NCBI GenBank assembly: GCA_043743335.1
Contig: JAYTWR010000041.1
Location: forward strand, 39,352 to 103,351
Length of the DNA: 64,000 bases
Source: UBA5216 sp043743335
GTDB taxonomy: Bacteria > Pseudomonadota > Gammaproteobacteria > Burkholderiales > SG8-41
Reading direction: 5' to 3'
The stretch's first letter is position 1. Every line of letters starts with the position of its first letter. Positions 1-8,071 of the stretch are shown one piece after another. The notes beneath the pieces were generated by a model. It was not told where the DNA came from. It worked only from the letters and a program-made list of their open reading frames with translations, and searched no databases. A program made the position numbers and the translations under genes.

Positions 1-941
1 GTGCCAGTGACGATGCGGTCTACCCCGACCAAATCAATCAGGTTGCGCATCACCTTGGGATGGTGCGTGATGAGATCGTAATGAAAGCGGCGCAGATAGT
101 GTTCGGCCGGATGTTTCATGTGCTTTAGCGTGGGGCTGACCTTGAAGGCGAGATCCATGCGTCCGATTAGCCAGGGAAAGGTGCCTCCGGCGTGTGGCAA
201 AAATACTTCGAGCTTGGGGAACGCATCTAGCACGCCACCGCACATCAGGCTAGTGGCGGCGTAACCGGCCTCTTGGGGATTGCCCAGCGTGTTAATCATG
301 AAGTAATCCTTCATGCGCTCGGGGCCGGTGGGATACAGGTTCGTCAGGAACAGCGGCAGACCTAGGCCTTCGCAGCGTTCGTAAAGCGGCCAAAATTCTT
401 TCTCGTGCAGATTTTTGCCGAGTATGTGCTCGGCAATGAACACCGCGCGCATACATTTGAACTTGGCCATGCGCTCCAGTTCCTGCATCGCGAGTTTTAA
501 ATCCTGCATGGGCAGGATGATGCAGCCGACGAATTTATCCGGGTATTTGTTGTGCGCCTCGACACAGGCGTCGTTGTGCGCCGCGGCCAGCTCCAGCCCG
601 AAGCCCGCCGGTGCCCAGTACATCAGCGGGTTGGTCATCGACAACGCATAGGCGTCACACTTGCGCTTTTCCATGTCGCGCAGAATGTCATCCAGATTAG
701 TCATCGACTTGCGCATCACCGAGCGCTGTGTGCAATCGGGCACCGATATCACCACGGGATTGCCCTTGTCGTCCTCGCCCATCACCGCGCCGTGCGCCGG
801 CCCCTTTTTAATCATGAGATCAACAAACGCCTGCGGATACCAGTGCATATGTGCATCGATGACACGGCGGTATTTGCGCGCACCGGCAGGGGCGGCGGAT
901 TTTTCATCGAGGGGCGGGTGGTACAGGTCGTGTTCGGACAA
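1..941 (-). CDS. Amidohydrolase (amidohydrolase_2 / ACMSD-like), 3' part cut by window edge
   Basis: Reading the minus strand from a TTG at 941 gives an uninterrupted frame to the window edge (about 313 residues, C-terminus missing). A strong ribosome site (AAAGGAGC) lies 6-7 bases upstream of the TTG, which is why I chose this start; no in-frame ATG is near. An early D-A-H-M-H-W motif is the typical metal-binding HxH of the amidohydrolase superfamily. A later P-H-A-G-G-T-F-P-W stretch matches the second metal/active-site region of amidohydrolase_2 proteins (aminocarboxymuconate-semialdehyde decarboxylase type). The family performs metal-dependent hydrolysis or decarboxylation of aromatic-ring cleavage products. 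The substrate here is unknown. No partner gene lies directly upstream; the next item is a gene wreck. Confidence 0.85.
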   Translation of the reverse strand, partial: MSEHDLYHPPLDEKSAAPAGARKYRRVIDAHMHWYPQAFVDLMIKKGPAHGAVMGEDDKGNPVVISVPDCTQRSVMRKSMTNLDDILRDMEKRKCDAYALSMTNPLMYWAPAGFGLELAAAHNDACVEAHNKYPDKFVGCIILPMQDLKLAMQELERMAKFKCMRAVFIAEHILGKNLHEKEFWPLYERCEGLGLPLFLTNLYPTGPERMKDYFMINTLGNPQEAGYAATSLMCGGVLDAFPKLEVFLPHAGGTFPWLIGRMDLAFKVSPTLKHMKHPAEHYLRRFHYDLITHHPKVMRNLIDLVGVDRIVTG

Positions 942-1028
942 GGCTTGCTCCTTTCGTTATTCATGAATCCCAGTGCGACTGGGGTTATCCGCGCGTGGTC
1001 ATGCTACGCCGCTACAATATCATGCCCT

Positions 1029-1399
1029 TCAGCGGTTCTGCATTGCACTGCGCAGGTTCGGTACTAGCGCCAGTGCGTCACGCGGTAGCCAGCGTGGAGG
1101 CACCATGGTTGCACCCGTCGCGAGAATGACCCTGTCCGGTTTGAGTGCCATGATTTTGGCGGTGTCGGCTTCGACGCCCAGATCAAAGCGCACACCGGCG
1201 CGCTTTGCAGCAGCGTGTAGCCGTCGGCCGGCACACGGGCTACGTATTCCGTGCCAATGCCGCCACCCGGCACAAAGCCGACAACAATGCGCATCGGTTT
1301 GGCGGGCCACGTTTGCGCGGGCGTGGGTGCGGCGGTGAACAGTAAAGCGCTCATGATGTGCGCGCGGATTGCGGCGACAGGCATTGAACGCGCCTTCAC
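1029..1399 (-). pseudogene. Chimeric remnant: Bug receptor N-terminus joined to flavin oxidoreductase fragment
   Basis: From 1399 downwards one minus-strand frame encodes a signal-peptide-like stretch followed by a Bug motif (MRIVVGFVPGGG). It jumps directly to IGTEYVARVPADGYTLL, which in intact Bug proteins lies about 35 residues further on, so an internal in-frame segment is missing. Near 1205 the similarity ends. A different minus frame (1029-1205) then resembles the C-terminal part of NADH:flavin oxidoreductases (AGVRFDLGVEADTAKIMALKP, then VILATGATMVPP). The locus therefore looks like two gene fragments fused by deletion. Neither frame alone encodes a plausible protein. Family matches are from recognition of motifs only. 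Confidence 0.75.
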
Positions 1400-1454
1400 G
1401 GGAATTTTACCTGCATTAGAATCAAGGTATCGTTTGATGCGCTGTCATGAATGA

Positions 1455-1490
1455 CCACGATTGCTACGATTGCCACGATTGCCACGATTG
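1455..1490. repeat. Four tandem 9-bp repeats (CCACGATTG)
   Basis: The 9-base unit CCACGATTG occurs four times head to tail (second copy CTACGATTG). It lies just upstream of the preferred start of the alpha/beta hydrolase gene and would encode repeated Ala-Thr-Ile if translation began at the earlier ATG at 1451. Confidence 0.9.
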
Positions 1491-1510
1491 CCAAGAGAGG
1501 CTGCTTTGCC

Positions 1511-2629
1511 ATGATCGCCACCGATGCCATTCAAACCCTACGAACCCTACGAACCCTACGAACCATAGACCGCTTCGTCACGCATGTATCCACCGTGCCG
1601 GCGAACTTCGGTCAAACCGTGGGCCTGCATGTGCGCGAGAAAGTGGCCGCTGCGGCATCAGCAGGCAGCAAGTCGCACGTGGTACTGTTCGTGCATGGCG
1701 GCTTTTCGCCGTCGAACGTGGCCTACGATCTTGAATACCAGGACGACTACAGTTTCATGGGCGTACTGGCGCGTGCGGGTTACGACGTGTTTGCCATGAC
1801 GCACACCGCGTACGGCTCCTCACCCAAGCCGATGATGGATGACCCGTGCAACGTGGATGTGAGTTCGCAGCACCATTTGATCCCGCACATCCTGAAAGAA
1901 AAAACTGCGCCGCGTTACCCGTTCAAATTGGTGTCGAGCCGCACCGAGCACGACGAAGTCGAAACCGTCGTCAAGTTCATTATGGACTTGCGCAAGGTTG
2001 AGCGCATCAGCATGATTGGCTGGTCTACCGGCACGCCGCGCGCGGGCGGCTTTGCGGCCATGCACCCTGACAAAGTGGACAAACTGGTGCTCTACGGCCC
2101 TGCGCCGTATTTTCCCAATGACACGCCGCCCAATCCCTTCCCGGAGCCGGGCGCGCCAGTGATCCTGCAAAGCTGGGACATGCTGATGGAAAAGCGCTGG
2201 CAGAATGATTGTCGAAGCGAAGGGCAGATCGAGCATCCCGACATTCGCGAGTTCATGTGGAAAGCACTGATGAAAGAAGACGGCCTCGGCGCGCACTGGA
2301 CCGCTGATGGCCGCGGCATTATGCGTGCACCCCATCGCATGAACTACGGCTGGCGCGCCAATATCGGCAACATCAAAGCGCCGACGCTTTGCCTACTGGG
2401 TGAATTTGATAACTACGTCAATCGATTTCCCACGTGGGGCGGATTGAAAATGGACAACCGAGCCTTCATCAAAGTGGGTTGTGCGTCGCACTTCATGCAA
2501 TACGAGCGGGTGCGTTTTGTGTTGCACAAGGCTACGCTTGAATGGCTGGCGAAGGGCACGGTGGAAGGGCAGCGATTTGCGCAATTGCAGTCGGACAAGG
2601 ACGGCGAGTTGTCGCCGTTGGTACGGTAG
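1511..2629 (+). CDS. Alpha/beta-fold hydrolase
   Basis: A 372-residue alpha/beta hydrolase from ATG 1511. An in-frame ATG at 1451 exists, but the residues it adds are encoded by a 9-bp tandem repeat and look non-functional; a GAGAGG sequence 10 bases before 1511 could be the ribosome site. Numbered from 1511, an HGGF oxyanion motif sits at about 62-65, a nucleophile elbow G-W-S-T-G has Ser at about 172, and candidate acid and histidine are in GEFDNY and ASHFMQY near the C-terminus. The substrate is unknown. It is the first gene of a tight operon (5-base gap) with a membrane acyltransferase and a PAP2-like protein, which suggests an acyl ester or lipid substrate (inference). Confidence 0.85.
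   Translation: MIATDAIQTLRTLRTLRTIDRFVTHVSTVPANFGQTVGLHVREKVAAAASAGSKSHVVLFVHGGFSPSNVAYDLEYQDDYSFMGVLARAGYDVFAMTHTAYGSSPKPMMDDPCNVDVSSQHHLIPHILKEKTAPRYPFKLVSSRTEHDEVETVVKFIMDLRKVERISMIGWSTGTPRAGGFAAMHPDKVDKLVLYGPAPYFPNDTPPNPFPEPGAPVILQSWDMLMEKRWQNDCRSEGQIEHPDIREFMWKALMKEDGLGAHWTADGRGIMRAPHRMNYGWRANIGNIKAPTLCLLGEFDNYVNRFPTWGGLKMDNRAFIKVGCASHFMQYERVRFVLHKATLEWLAKGTVEGQRFAQLQSDKDGELSPLVR
1534..1564. repeat. Tandem 9-bp repeat (AACCCTACG) inside coding sequence
   Basis: Three full copies of AACCCTACG plus a partial fourth lie in frame inside the 5' end of the hydrolase gene. They encode a repeated Arg-Thr-Leu, so copy-number change would lengthen or shorten the protein without a frameshift. Confidence 0.9.
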
Positions 2630-2634
2630 ATGCC

Positions 2635-3378
2635 ATGCAACGTGTGCTTACCTTGATCGGACCGCTGCCTTTCCTCGCGTTGGCTATCGTCGCTGCGGGT
2701 TGCGCGCTGGGCGTGGCGGTGTTTGTGTATGAGTGGCTCAGCGTGTGCGTGGCGGATGTGGCGGGTGTGGCGTCATGGCTGCGCTTTCCGTTATTGGGCA
2801 TCATCCTAGCGGCGAGTTACTTCGCCTATGGTTTGTCGCTGCTGCTGATTGCGCCGGCGTTTAACTTTGTGCTGGGCGGGTTGCTGAAGCCGTATCGTGG
2901 CTCGGCGGTGTCAATGGCTGCCATGCGTTGGTATGTGCATTGCACGATGACGCTGGTGGTGCGCTATTCGTTTTTGGAGTTTGTTACGCCGTCCGCGTTT
3001 GCTACTTTGTACTATCGGCTGATGGGGATGAAAATTGGTCGTAACGTGGCGATTAACTCCACTGCGATTGCAGATCCGTCGCTGATTACTATGGAAGACA
3101 ACGTCACTATCGGGGGTTCCGCCAGCGTGCTCGCCCACTACGCGCAAGGGGGCTATCTTGTCATTGCGCCGGTGAAAATCTGCAAAGGTGCGACCATCGG
3201 CCTGCGCGCGGTAGTGATGGGCGGTGTGGAGGTTGGCGAAAAAGCCAAGGTGCTGGCGAGTTCATTCGTGTTGCCGAACACCAAAATTCCGGCAGGCGAA
3301 ACGTGGGCAGGCATCCCCGCGCAACGCATCGAGCTGGATCGTACCAAGCCCGCGCGCGACGCGGCTGATGTGGTTTGA
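2635..3378 (+). CDS. Membrane-anchored hexapeptide-repeat acyltransferase
   Basis: A 247-residue protein. I start it at ATG 2635, five bases after the stop of the upstream hydrolase; an upstream extension in the same frame to 2542 would overlap that gene entirely. Residues 1-75 contain two or three strongly hydrophobic segments (membrane anchors). The C-terminal half has the I-G-x-x-x / hexapeptide pattern of left-handed beta-helix transferases (KIGRNVAINST, ITMEDNVTIGG, KGATIGLRAVVMGGVEVGE) ending in a typical AGIPAQRI. Such domains move acetyl or longer acyl groups from CoA or carrier proteins. The arrangement resembles the acetyltransferase-like tail found on some peptide synthetases. Acceptor unknown. 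Confidence 0.8.
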   Translation: MQRVLTLIGPLPFLALAIVAAGCALGVAVFVYEWLSVCVADVAGVASWLRFPLLGIILAASYFAYGLSLLLIAPAFNFVLGGLLKPYRGSAVSMAAMRWYVHCTMTLVVRYSFLEFVTPSAFATLYYRLMGMKIGRNVAINSTAIADPSLITMEDNVTIGGSASVLAHYAQGGYLVIAPVKICKGATIGLRAVVMGGVEVGEKAKVLASSFVLPNTKIPAGETWAGIPAQRIELDRTKPARDAADVV

Positions 3379-3393
3379 GCGGAGCGTCGCGCG

Positions 3394-4008
3394 GTGTTCG
3401 ACATCCCTGACATCAACACGATCGCGCTGCGCGTAGCGCTCATCGGTGGCAGCCTGTTCCTGTGGTTTCTCACGCAAAAAATGATCGGCGCGCGCAAGCT
3501 CGAAGACGGTACTATTTACGATCATCTGCACGTGGTCACCGCGCCGTGGAACGCTTGGCTTAATCAACATACCCGACCCGCCAATGTCATCTTGATTGCG
3601 AGTTCGTTTTGCGTGGACGCGGTGACGTTGTTTGTTTTGTTTTACGCCGTACTGGGGCCGTCATTCACGCCGTTTTGGGGCCTGTTTGGCCTGTTCGCGC
3701 TGCGGCAACTGAGCCAGGCCTCGGTGGCGCTGCCGGTGCCGCAGGGCATTATCTGGCGCGATCCGGGTGTGCCGTCGTTGTTCGTCACCTATGGCGTTGG
3801 CGCGGACTTTTTCTTTTCCGGGCATACCGCGCTGGCGGTGTATGGTGCCATGCAGTTGTCGGCACTGCATATACCGGCGCTGACGATATTGGGTGCCGTG
3901 GTTGCGGTGCTACAGGGGGTTGCGGTGATTGCGCTGCGTGCCCACTGGACGATGGATGTGCTGGCGGGTTTGTTTGCGGCCCTGACGGTGGGGTTGTTGG
4001 TGTTGTAG
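3394..4008 (+). CDS. PAP2-superfamily (PAP2_C-like) membrane phosphatase/transferase
   Basis: A 204-residue integral membrane protein with about five hydrophobic segments, starting at GTG 3394 (GGAG about 9 bases upstream), 15 bases after the acyltransferase. It carries SGHT (His144) and R-A-H-W-T-M-D (His184, Asp188), the histidine-histidine-aspartate set of the lipid phosphatase/sphingomyelin synthase-like PAP2_C group. The classical first motif KxxxxxxRP is not evident, so membership is by the second and third motifs. Likely removes or exchanges a lipid phosphate head group at the membrane. As third gene of the hydrolase-acyltransferase operon it supports a role in lipid remodelling (inference). 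It ends next to the convergent aldolase gene. Confidence 0.75.
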   Translation: MFDIPDINTIALRVALIGGSLFLWFLTQKMIGARKLEDGTIYDHLHVVTAPWNAWLNQHTRPANVILIASSFCVDAVTLFVLFYAVLGPSFTPFWGLFGLFALRQLSQASVALPVPQGIIWRDPGVPSLFVTYGVGADFFFSGHTALAVYGAMQLSALHIPALTILGAVVAVLQGVAVIALRAHWTMDVLAGLFAALTVGLLVL

Positions 4009-4857
4009 CTATTTGCGAAACGACGGATCAACCGCATCCAAGCGATGCAACAACGCCGGCCATTCCAGCAGCCCATGCCGTTGCTGCTTGTGGCGCGTGC
4101 CGCCGGGTTGATACGCGCTCCAGCTTTTTTCGATGACTTCATCCGACAGGCGCGTCATTTGCTGGTTGCACGACAAAAACATCACTTGTAAATCACAGGC
4201 GCGCTTTAGCCAGAACATATTGTTAAAGCACTGCGGAATGTTCGCGCCGCAGGTGAGCAGGCCGTGGTTGCGCAGAATCATGATGTTGTTGCTGCCGAGG
4301 TCACGCACCATGCGTTCGCGTTCGTCCATGTGCACGATGCTTTCGTAATCGTGATACGACACGCCTTTTACCCAGCGCATGGACATTTGCGCAATCGGCA
4401 GCAAGCCGCACTGCATCGAGGCGACGGTCATGCCGGTGAGCGTGTGCGTATGAATGATGCAGTCTACGTCGTGCCGCGCGGCGTGGATGGCGCTGTGAAT
4501 AATGTAGCCTGAGCGGTTGACCTCATAACCCTCGGCGGGGTTGAACAGAATGTTGCCTTCGATGTCGATGCGAATCAGGCACGAGGCGCTGACTTGATCG
4601 TAAAAGATACCGTAGGGATTGATAAGGAATTCATTCTGCGTACCGGGTACACGCGCCGTGATGTGATTGGAAATGTGATCGCTCATGCCGTAGAGATCGA
4701 TCAAACGGTAGCACGCGGCGAGGTTGACGCGGGTTTCCCACTCCTGCGCGCTGACGTGATGGCGCACATTGATTTTAGGTTGGATGAAGGGCTTGATCAC
4801 GGGGGTGGTCTCGGTAGTTTCAATAAGCGGTTTTGGCGATGCGGCCACTGGCTTCAA
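4009..4857 (-). CDS. Class II aldolase/adducin family protein
   Basis: A 282-residue protein with the class II aldolase fold. The zinc-binding pair is in C-I-I-H-T-H-T (His136, His138) and a third ligand is in R-N-H-G-L-L (His198); the N-terminal G-x-S-x-x-x-S-N-H region (about 57-65) matches the substrate/phosphate-binding turn of the family. Members are aldolases, epimerases or decarboxylase-like enzymes of sugar phosphates and hydroxy acids; the reaction here is not determinable. Its start lies 38 bases inside the end of the upstream alpha/beta hydrolase gene, so the two are cotranscribed and probably translationally coupled. About 35 N-terminal residues are low-complexity and Pro/Thr-rich. 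Confidence 0.85.
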   Translation of the reverse strand: MKPVAASPKPLIETTETTPVIKPFIQPKINVRHHVSAQEWETRVNLAACYRLIDLYGMSDHISNHITARVPGTQNEFLINPYGIFYDQVSASCLIRIDIEGNILFNPAEGYEVNRSGYIIHSAIHAARHDVDCIIHTHTLTGMTVASMQCGLLPIAQMSMRWVKGVSYHDYESIVHMDERERMVRDLGSNNIMILRNHGLLTCGANIPQCFNNMFWLKRACDLQVMFLSCNQQMTRLSDEVIEKSWSAYQPGGTRHKQQRHGLLEWPALLHRLDAVDPSFRK

Positions 4858-6055
4858 CGAACCAGCGTTCCGATGCGAACGCTTTGTCGTTCAGGCGCGC
4901 GAGCATCCAATCCGCAACCAGGGTTTGCGGATGGGGCCCGAGGTGGGTGGAGGGCACATTGCCCACGGAATGGCGGGAATCCTGATACACCACCAGTTGT
5001 TTGGGGCAATTTAAGGTGCGCAGCAGGCGTTCGGTGTGTTCGAGCGGGCTCAATTCATCGGCTTCACCGGCGACACACAAATACGGCGCGCGGATTTTTT
5101 CCGCGTGGCCTTCCCATGTCAGCGTTTTGCAGAATTCATTAAAAGCCTGCTCATCGGTGTAGCCCGACATGTACATAAAGCGACGCTTGAAGGTAGGCGA
5201 GGCTTCTTCAAAGATGGTGTGGCAAGTGGGTTCGAGGCAGGTGGAGGTGACCGCGCAGGCTTTGAAGCGCGGTTCGTGCGCGGCAGCCAGTGTGCCGAAA
5301 AAGGAACCGAAGCTGCTGCCGCCCACAGCGATGCGCGAAGCGTCGAGTTCCGGGCGCGCAGTCATCCAGTCCATCACCGCTCGGGCGGCCTCGGCCCAGT
5401 TGGGCACGCTGACGTGTATATCGCTGACCGCGCTCTCGTATTGGCCGGGGCCTTCGAGCGTTAACACGGCAATGCCGCGCGAGAGCCAACGGTCGCCGTA
5501 AAGCGCGACGTTGGCTTCCTTGAAGCCATCCATGCCGGGGATCCACCAGATCGCCGGGAGCTTGTCGCCGACTTTATAACCGGGCGGCAGGTGAAACCAG
5601 CCGGGCAGGGCCTTGCCCTGAAACGGTATCCACGCTGCTTCAACGGGGTGATCGGCGAACGTGGCATAGCGGGTATAGCAATCGCGCTTGGACGCGTTCA
5701 GGGCGAGGTTTTCGGCGCTGTTTTCGTCGTGCGGCCACTGCGAAGCCGCATACAGAATGGCGGCGATAAAGTAGTTGTTGCGTGCGCCGACGACTTCACC
5801 GGCGTCTTCAGCGGCGCGTGCTTTGGCCTCCCGGCGCTGCGCGGCCGTTTTGAAGGCCGGCGAAATATCAGCGTACTTTTTCACGCGGTCGCGAATGCCG
5901 GCGAAATCGGCGTTGGCCTCCGGCCCACACGGCGCGTTGTAAGTGACGGTGCGCGGCTGATCCCAGTCCACGCCCACAGAGCGAATGACGTTATCCAGCA
6001 GCCAGCGTTGCTCGGTCCAGCGACGCAGCGAGATGGGTTTGTGGATGAGATTCAT
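4820..6055 (-). CDS. Alpha/beta hydrolase (FrsA/dihydropseudooxynicotine hydrolase-like)
   Basis: A 411-residue protein. The first 140 residues are a helical cap-like region; the catalytic domain follows with a W-I-P-G-M-D-G oxyanion-type loop (about 171-177), nucleophile elbow GGSSFG (Ser248), acid in AGEADELSP and histidine in QDSRHSVGN. This layout matches the FrsA / 2,6-dihydropseudooxynicotine hydrolase branch, which cleaves C-C bonds or esters. Start ATG 6055 is preceded 9 bases upstream by a copy of the dispersed A+T-rich motif. It overlaps the downstream aldolase by 38 bases, so the pair may act on one compound (inference). Confidence 0.8.
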   Translation of the reverse strand: MNLIHKPISLRRWTEQRWLLDNVIRSVGVDWDQPRTVTYNAPCGPEANADFAGIRDRVKKYADISPAFKTAAQRREAKARAAEDAGEVVGARNNYFIAAILYAASQWPHDENSAENLALNASKRDCYTRYATFADHPVEAAWIPFQGKALPGWFHLPPGYKVGDKLPAIWWIPGMDGFKEANVALYGDRWLSRGIAVLTLEGPGQYESAVSDIHVSVPNWAEAARAVMDWMTARPELDASRIAVGGSSFGSFFGTLAAAHEPRFKACAVTSTCLEPTCHTIFEEASPTFKRRFMYMSGYTDEQAFNEFCKTLTWEGHAEKIRAPYLCVAGEADELSPLEHTERLLRTLNCPKQLVVYQDSRHSVGNVPSTHLGPHPQTLVADWMLARLNDKAFASERWFVEASGRIAKTAY

Positions 6056-6063
6056 GAGTTTTC

Positions 6064-6085
6064 TTAACTAGTTGTTTTTAAAGGG
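6064..6085 (-). repeat. Dispersed boundary motif, copy 1
   Basis: On the minus strand this reads CCCTTTAAAAACAACTAG followed by TTAA, a variant of the motif whose core is TAAAATCAATTAGTTA. It ends 9 bases before the start codon at 6055 and points in the direction of that gene. Confidence 0.75.
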
Positions 6086-6311
6086 AAATTTAATTTTCTG
6101 TGCGATTGAACATTTAGCAAAACGGTGTCGCAGCCCACTGCCGACAATGAACGGTGGGGATGATTTTATAGTTTACCCTACGCGCTATATCCGGTGGCAC
6201 GTGCGCGCGGCTGGCGCATGTGCCGAATGCCGCAAGGGGCGCAAGGGCGTTAACATCCGCATCTTGCCGTGCCATCATAAGCAGACGCCAAAGCATCAAA
6301 AGGAAGGCCGC

Positions 6312-7307
6312 ATGAACAAGGTATCTACAGGATTATTGTTTTGTTTGAGTATTCCGGCGCTGGGTGCCACGTTTGCTCCGGTTGCGTGGGCGCAAAAGAG
6401 TGCTGCCGACTATCCCGTGCGCCCGATCCGTGTGGTCGTGCCGTTCGTGCCCGGCGGGCCTATGGATGTGATCGGCCGTTTGGTGGCGCAAAAAATCTCT
6501 GCGGTGTGGGGGCAGAATTTTGTGATCGACAACCGCGCTGGCGCGGGTGGCATCATCGGCACCGAGGTGGTGGCGAAATCGCCGTCGGACGGCTACACCA
6601 TGCTGCACACCTCAAGTTCGCACTCGCAGTTGCCGGCGTTCAACAAGTTGCCGTATGACCCCATTCGCGATTTTGCGCCGGTAAGCACCGCCACGCGCAC
6701 CATTGGCTATGTGCTGGCGGTGCATCCGTCGATTCCGGTGAATTCCGTGGCCGAGCTGGTCGCGATGGCGAAAAGAAGCCCCAACAAGTTGAACTACGGC
6801 AACACCGGTCACGGCGGCGTTCTTTATGTCGGCATGGAAATGTTTAACGCGGCGGCCGGCGGTCTAAAACTGACCACGGTGCAGTACAAAGGCATCGGAC
6901 AGATGGTGACAGACTTGGCGGGCGGTCACATCGACTTGGCTTTTCTGACGGCCTCTAATGCCGTGGGGATGGCGCGTACCGGCAAGATCAAGGCGCTCGG
7001 CTTTAGCGGCACGAAGCGCTGGAAGCAACTACCGGAGATGCCGACTATCGACGAAGCTGGCGTGAAGGGTTTCGAATACTACGCGTGGTTTGCGTTTTGG
7101 TATCCGGCCAATACGCCGACGGATATGGTCAACAAATTCCATGGCGAGTTGAGCAAAGCGGTGGCGGCACCCGATGTCTTGCAGCGCTTTGATGAGCTCG
7201 GTTTCGAGGCCTTAATTCTCAAGCCCGATGAGTTCGGCAAGCTGGTGCAAAAAGACATCGACGTCACCAAAAAACTCGCTGCGCGCTTAGGCGTGACCCA
7301 GCAATAG
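6312..7307 (+). CDS. Tripartite tricarboxylate transporter receptor (Bug family)
   Basis: A 331-residue secreted solute receptor. I place the start at ATG 6312 because AGGAAGG lies just upstream and the following residues form a normal signal peptide ending near V-A-W-A-Q; the open frame extends upstream to 6072 without support. Typical Bug motifs follow: YPVRPIRVVVPFVPGG, NRAGAGGIIGTEVVAKSPSDGYT and VQYKGIGQMVTDLAGG. Bug proteins bind carboxylates or similar small molecules in the periplasm for TctAB transporters or sensors; no transporter subunits are in this window. Followed one base later by the Sua5-like gene. Confidence 0.92.
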   Translation: MNKVSTGLLFCLSIPALGATFAPVAWAQKSAADYPVRPIRVVVPFVPGGPMDVIGRLVAQKISAVWGQNFVIDNRAGAGGIIGTEVVAKSPSDGYTMLHTSSSHSQLPAFNKLPYDPIRDFAPVSTATRTIGYVLAVHPSIPVNSVAELVAMAKRSPNKLNYGNTGHGGVLYVGMEMFNAAAGGLKLTTVQYKGIGQMVTDLAGGHIDLAFLTASNAVGMARTGKIKALGFSGTKRWKQLPEMPTIDEAGVKGFEYYAWFAFWYPANTPTDMVNKFHGELSKAVAAPDVLQRFDELGFEALILKPDEFGKLVQKDIDVTKKLAARLGVTQQ

Positions 7308-7308
7308 C

Positions 7309-7989
7309 GTGGCGGGCAACCGAGAGGTCGCCGACGCACGGCGCGTGTTCGAGATCGTGCGCGATGGCGGCGTGGCACTGATTCCGCTGGATGTGGCCTA
7401 TGCGCTGGTGGCGCGCACACCGCACGCCGTGCGGCGCGTTTATTCAGCCAAGGGCAGGGAGCACGGCAAACCGCTCGGGTTGGTAGGCGGGCAGGCAGCG
7501 CACGACACGCTGCATGTGCTGGCCGCAGAGCAGCGCGCCATGGTGAGCGCCATTACGGTGGAACACGATTTGCCGCTGTCGGTGGTGGCTCCGTTTCTTC
7601 CCGAGCATCCTTACTTAGCCGCGCTTGATCCTTGGGTGCTGAGCAGCAGCACCCATGAAGGCACGTTGAATCTGCTGCTCAACGCGGGTGCGCTGCGCAC
7701 TGAATTGGCGCGGCTGTGCTGGGACGCCGGTGTGGCGATGACGGGGACTTCAGCAAATCTGTCGCTGACCGGTAGCCGGTTTAGCGTGCAGAGCGTGGAT
7801 CGATCGATAGTCGCGGCATGCGATGTGGTGATTGATTATGGTATTTCGCGCTATCACAATGCCGCGGGGCGTTCCAGCACCATCGTGGATTTTGGTGCAA
7901 TGCGCCTGCTGCGACATGGCGTATGTGGCGATGCCATTGTGCAATTGTTGCGCCAGCGGTTTGGCGTAAGACTTGCGCCGCCGGCATAA
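7309..7989 (+). CDS. YrdC/Sua5-domain protein (TsaC-like paralogue)
   Basis: A 226-residue protein starting at GTG 7309, one base after the Bug stop codon. It has the YrdC fold landmarks: LIPLDVAYALVA (the place of the usual P-T-D-T-V-Y-G-L), S-A-K-G-R with HGKPL following, G-T-S-A-N-L-S, and S-S-T-I-V-D-F. The family makes threonylcarbamoyl-AMP for tRNA t6A. The nucleotide/threonine-binding signature is clearly altered, so this may be a paralogue with another role rather than the housekeeping enzyme. Coupling to a Bug receptor is unusual. A hairpin with a T-run follows the gene. Confidence 0.8.
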   Translation: MAGNREVADARRVFEIVRDGGVALIPLDVAYALVARTPHAVRRVYSAKGREHGKPLGLVGGQAAHDTLHVLAAEQRAMVSAITVEHDLPLSVVAPFLPEHPYLAALDPWVLSSSTHEGTLNLLLNAGALRTELARLCWDAGVAMTGTSANLSLTGSRFSVQSVDRSIVAACDVVIDYGISRYHNAAGRSSTIVDFGAMRLLRHGVCGDAIVQLLRQRFGVRLAPPA

Positions 7990-8003
7990 TTAATCGCTAT
8001 GTG

Positions 8004-8025
8004 AATCGGTATGGCCGATTTTTTT
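8004..8025 (+). terminator. Candidate intrinsic terminator after the Sua5-like gene
   Basis: AATCGG and CCGATT pair around a 5-base loop and are followed by a run of T (about 8019-8025), 15 bases after the stop at 7989. The stem is short, so strength is uncertain. Confidence 0.55.
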
Positions 8026-8071
8026 GGAATAAAATACGGCTCTTGCCTACCCCAAAAAACAGCAGGGGAAA

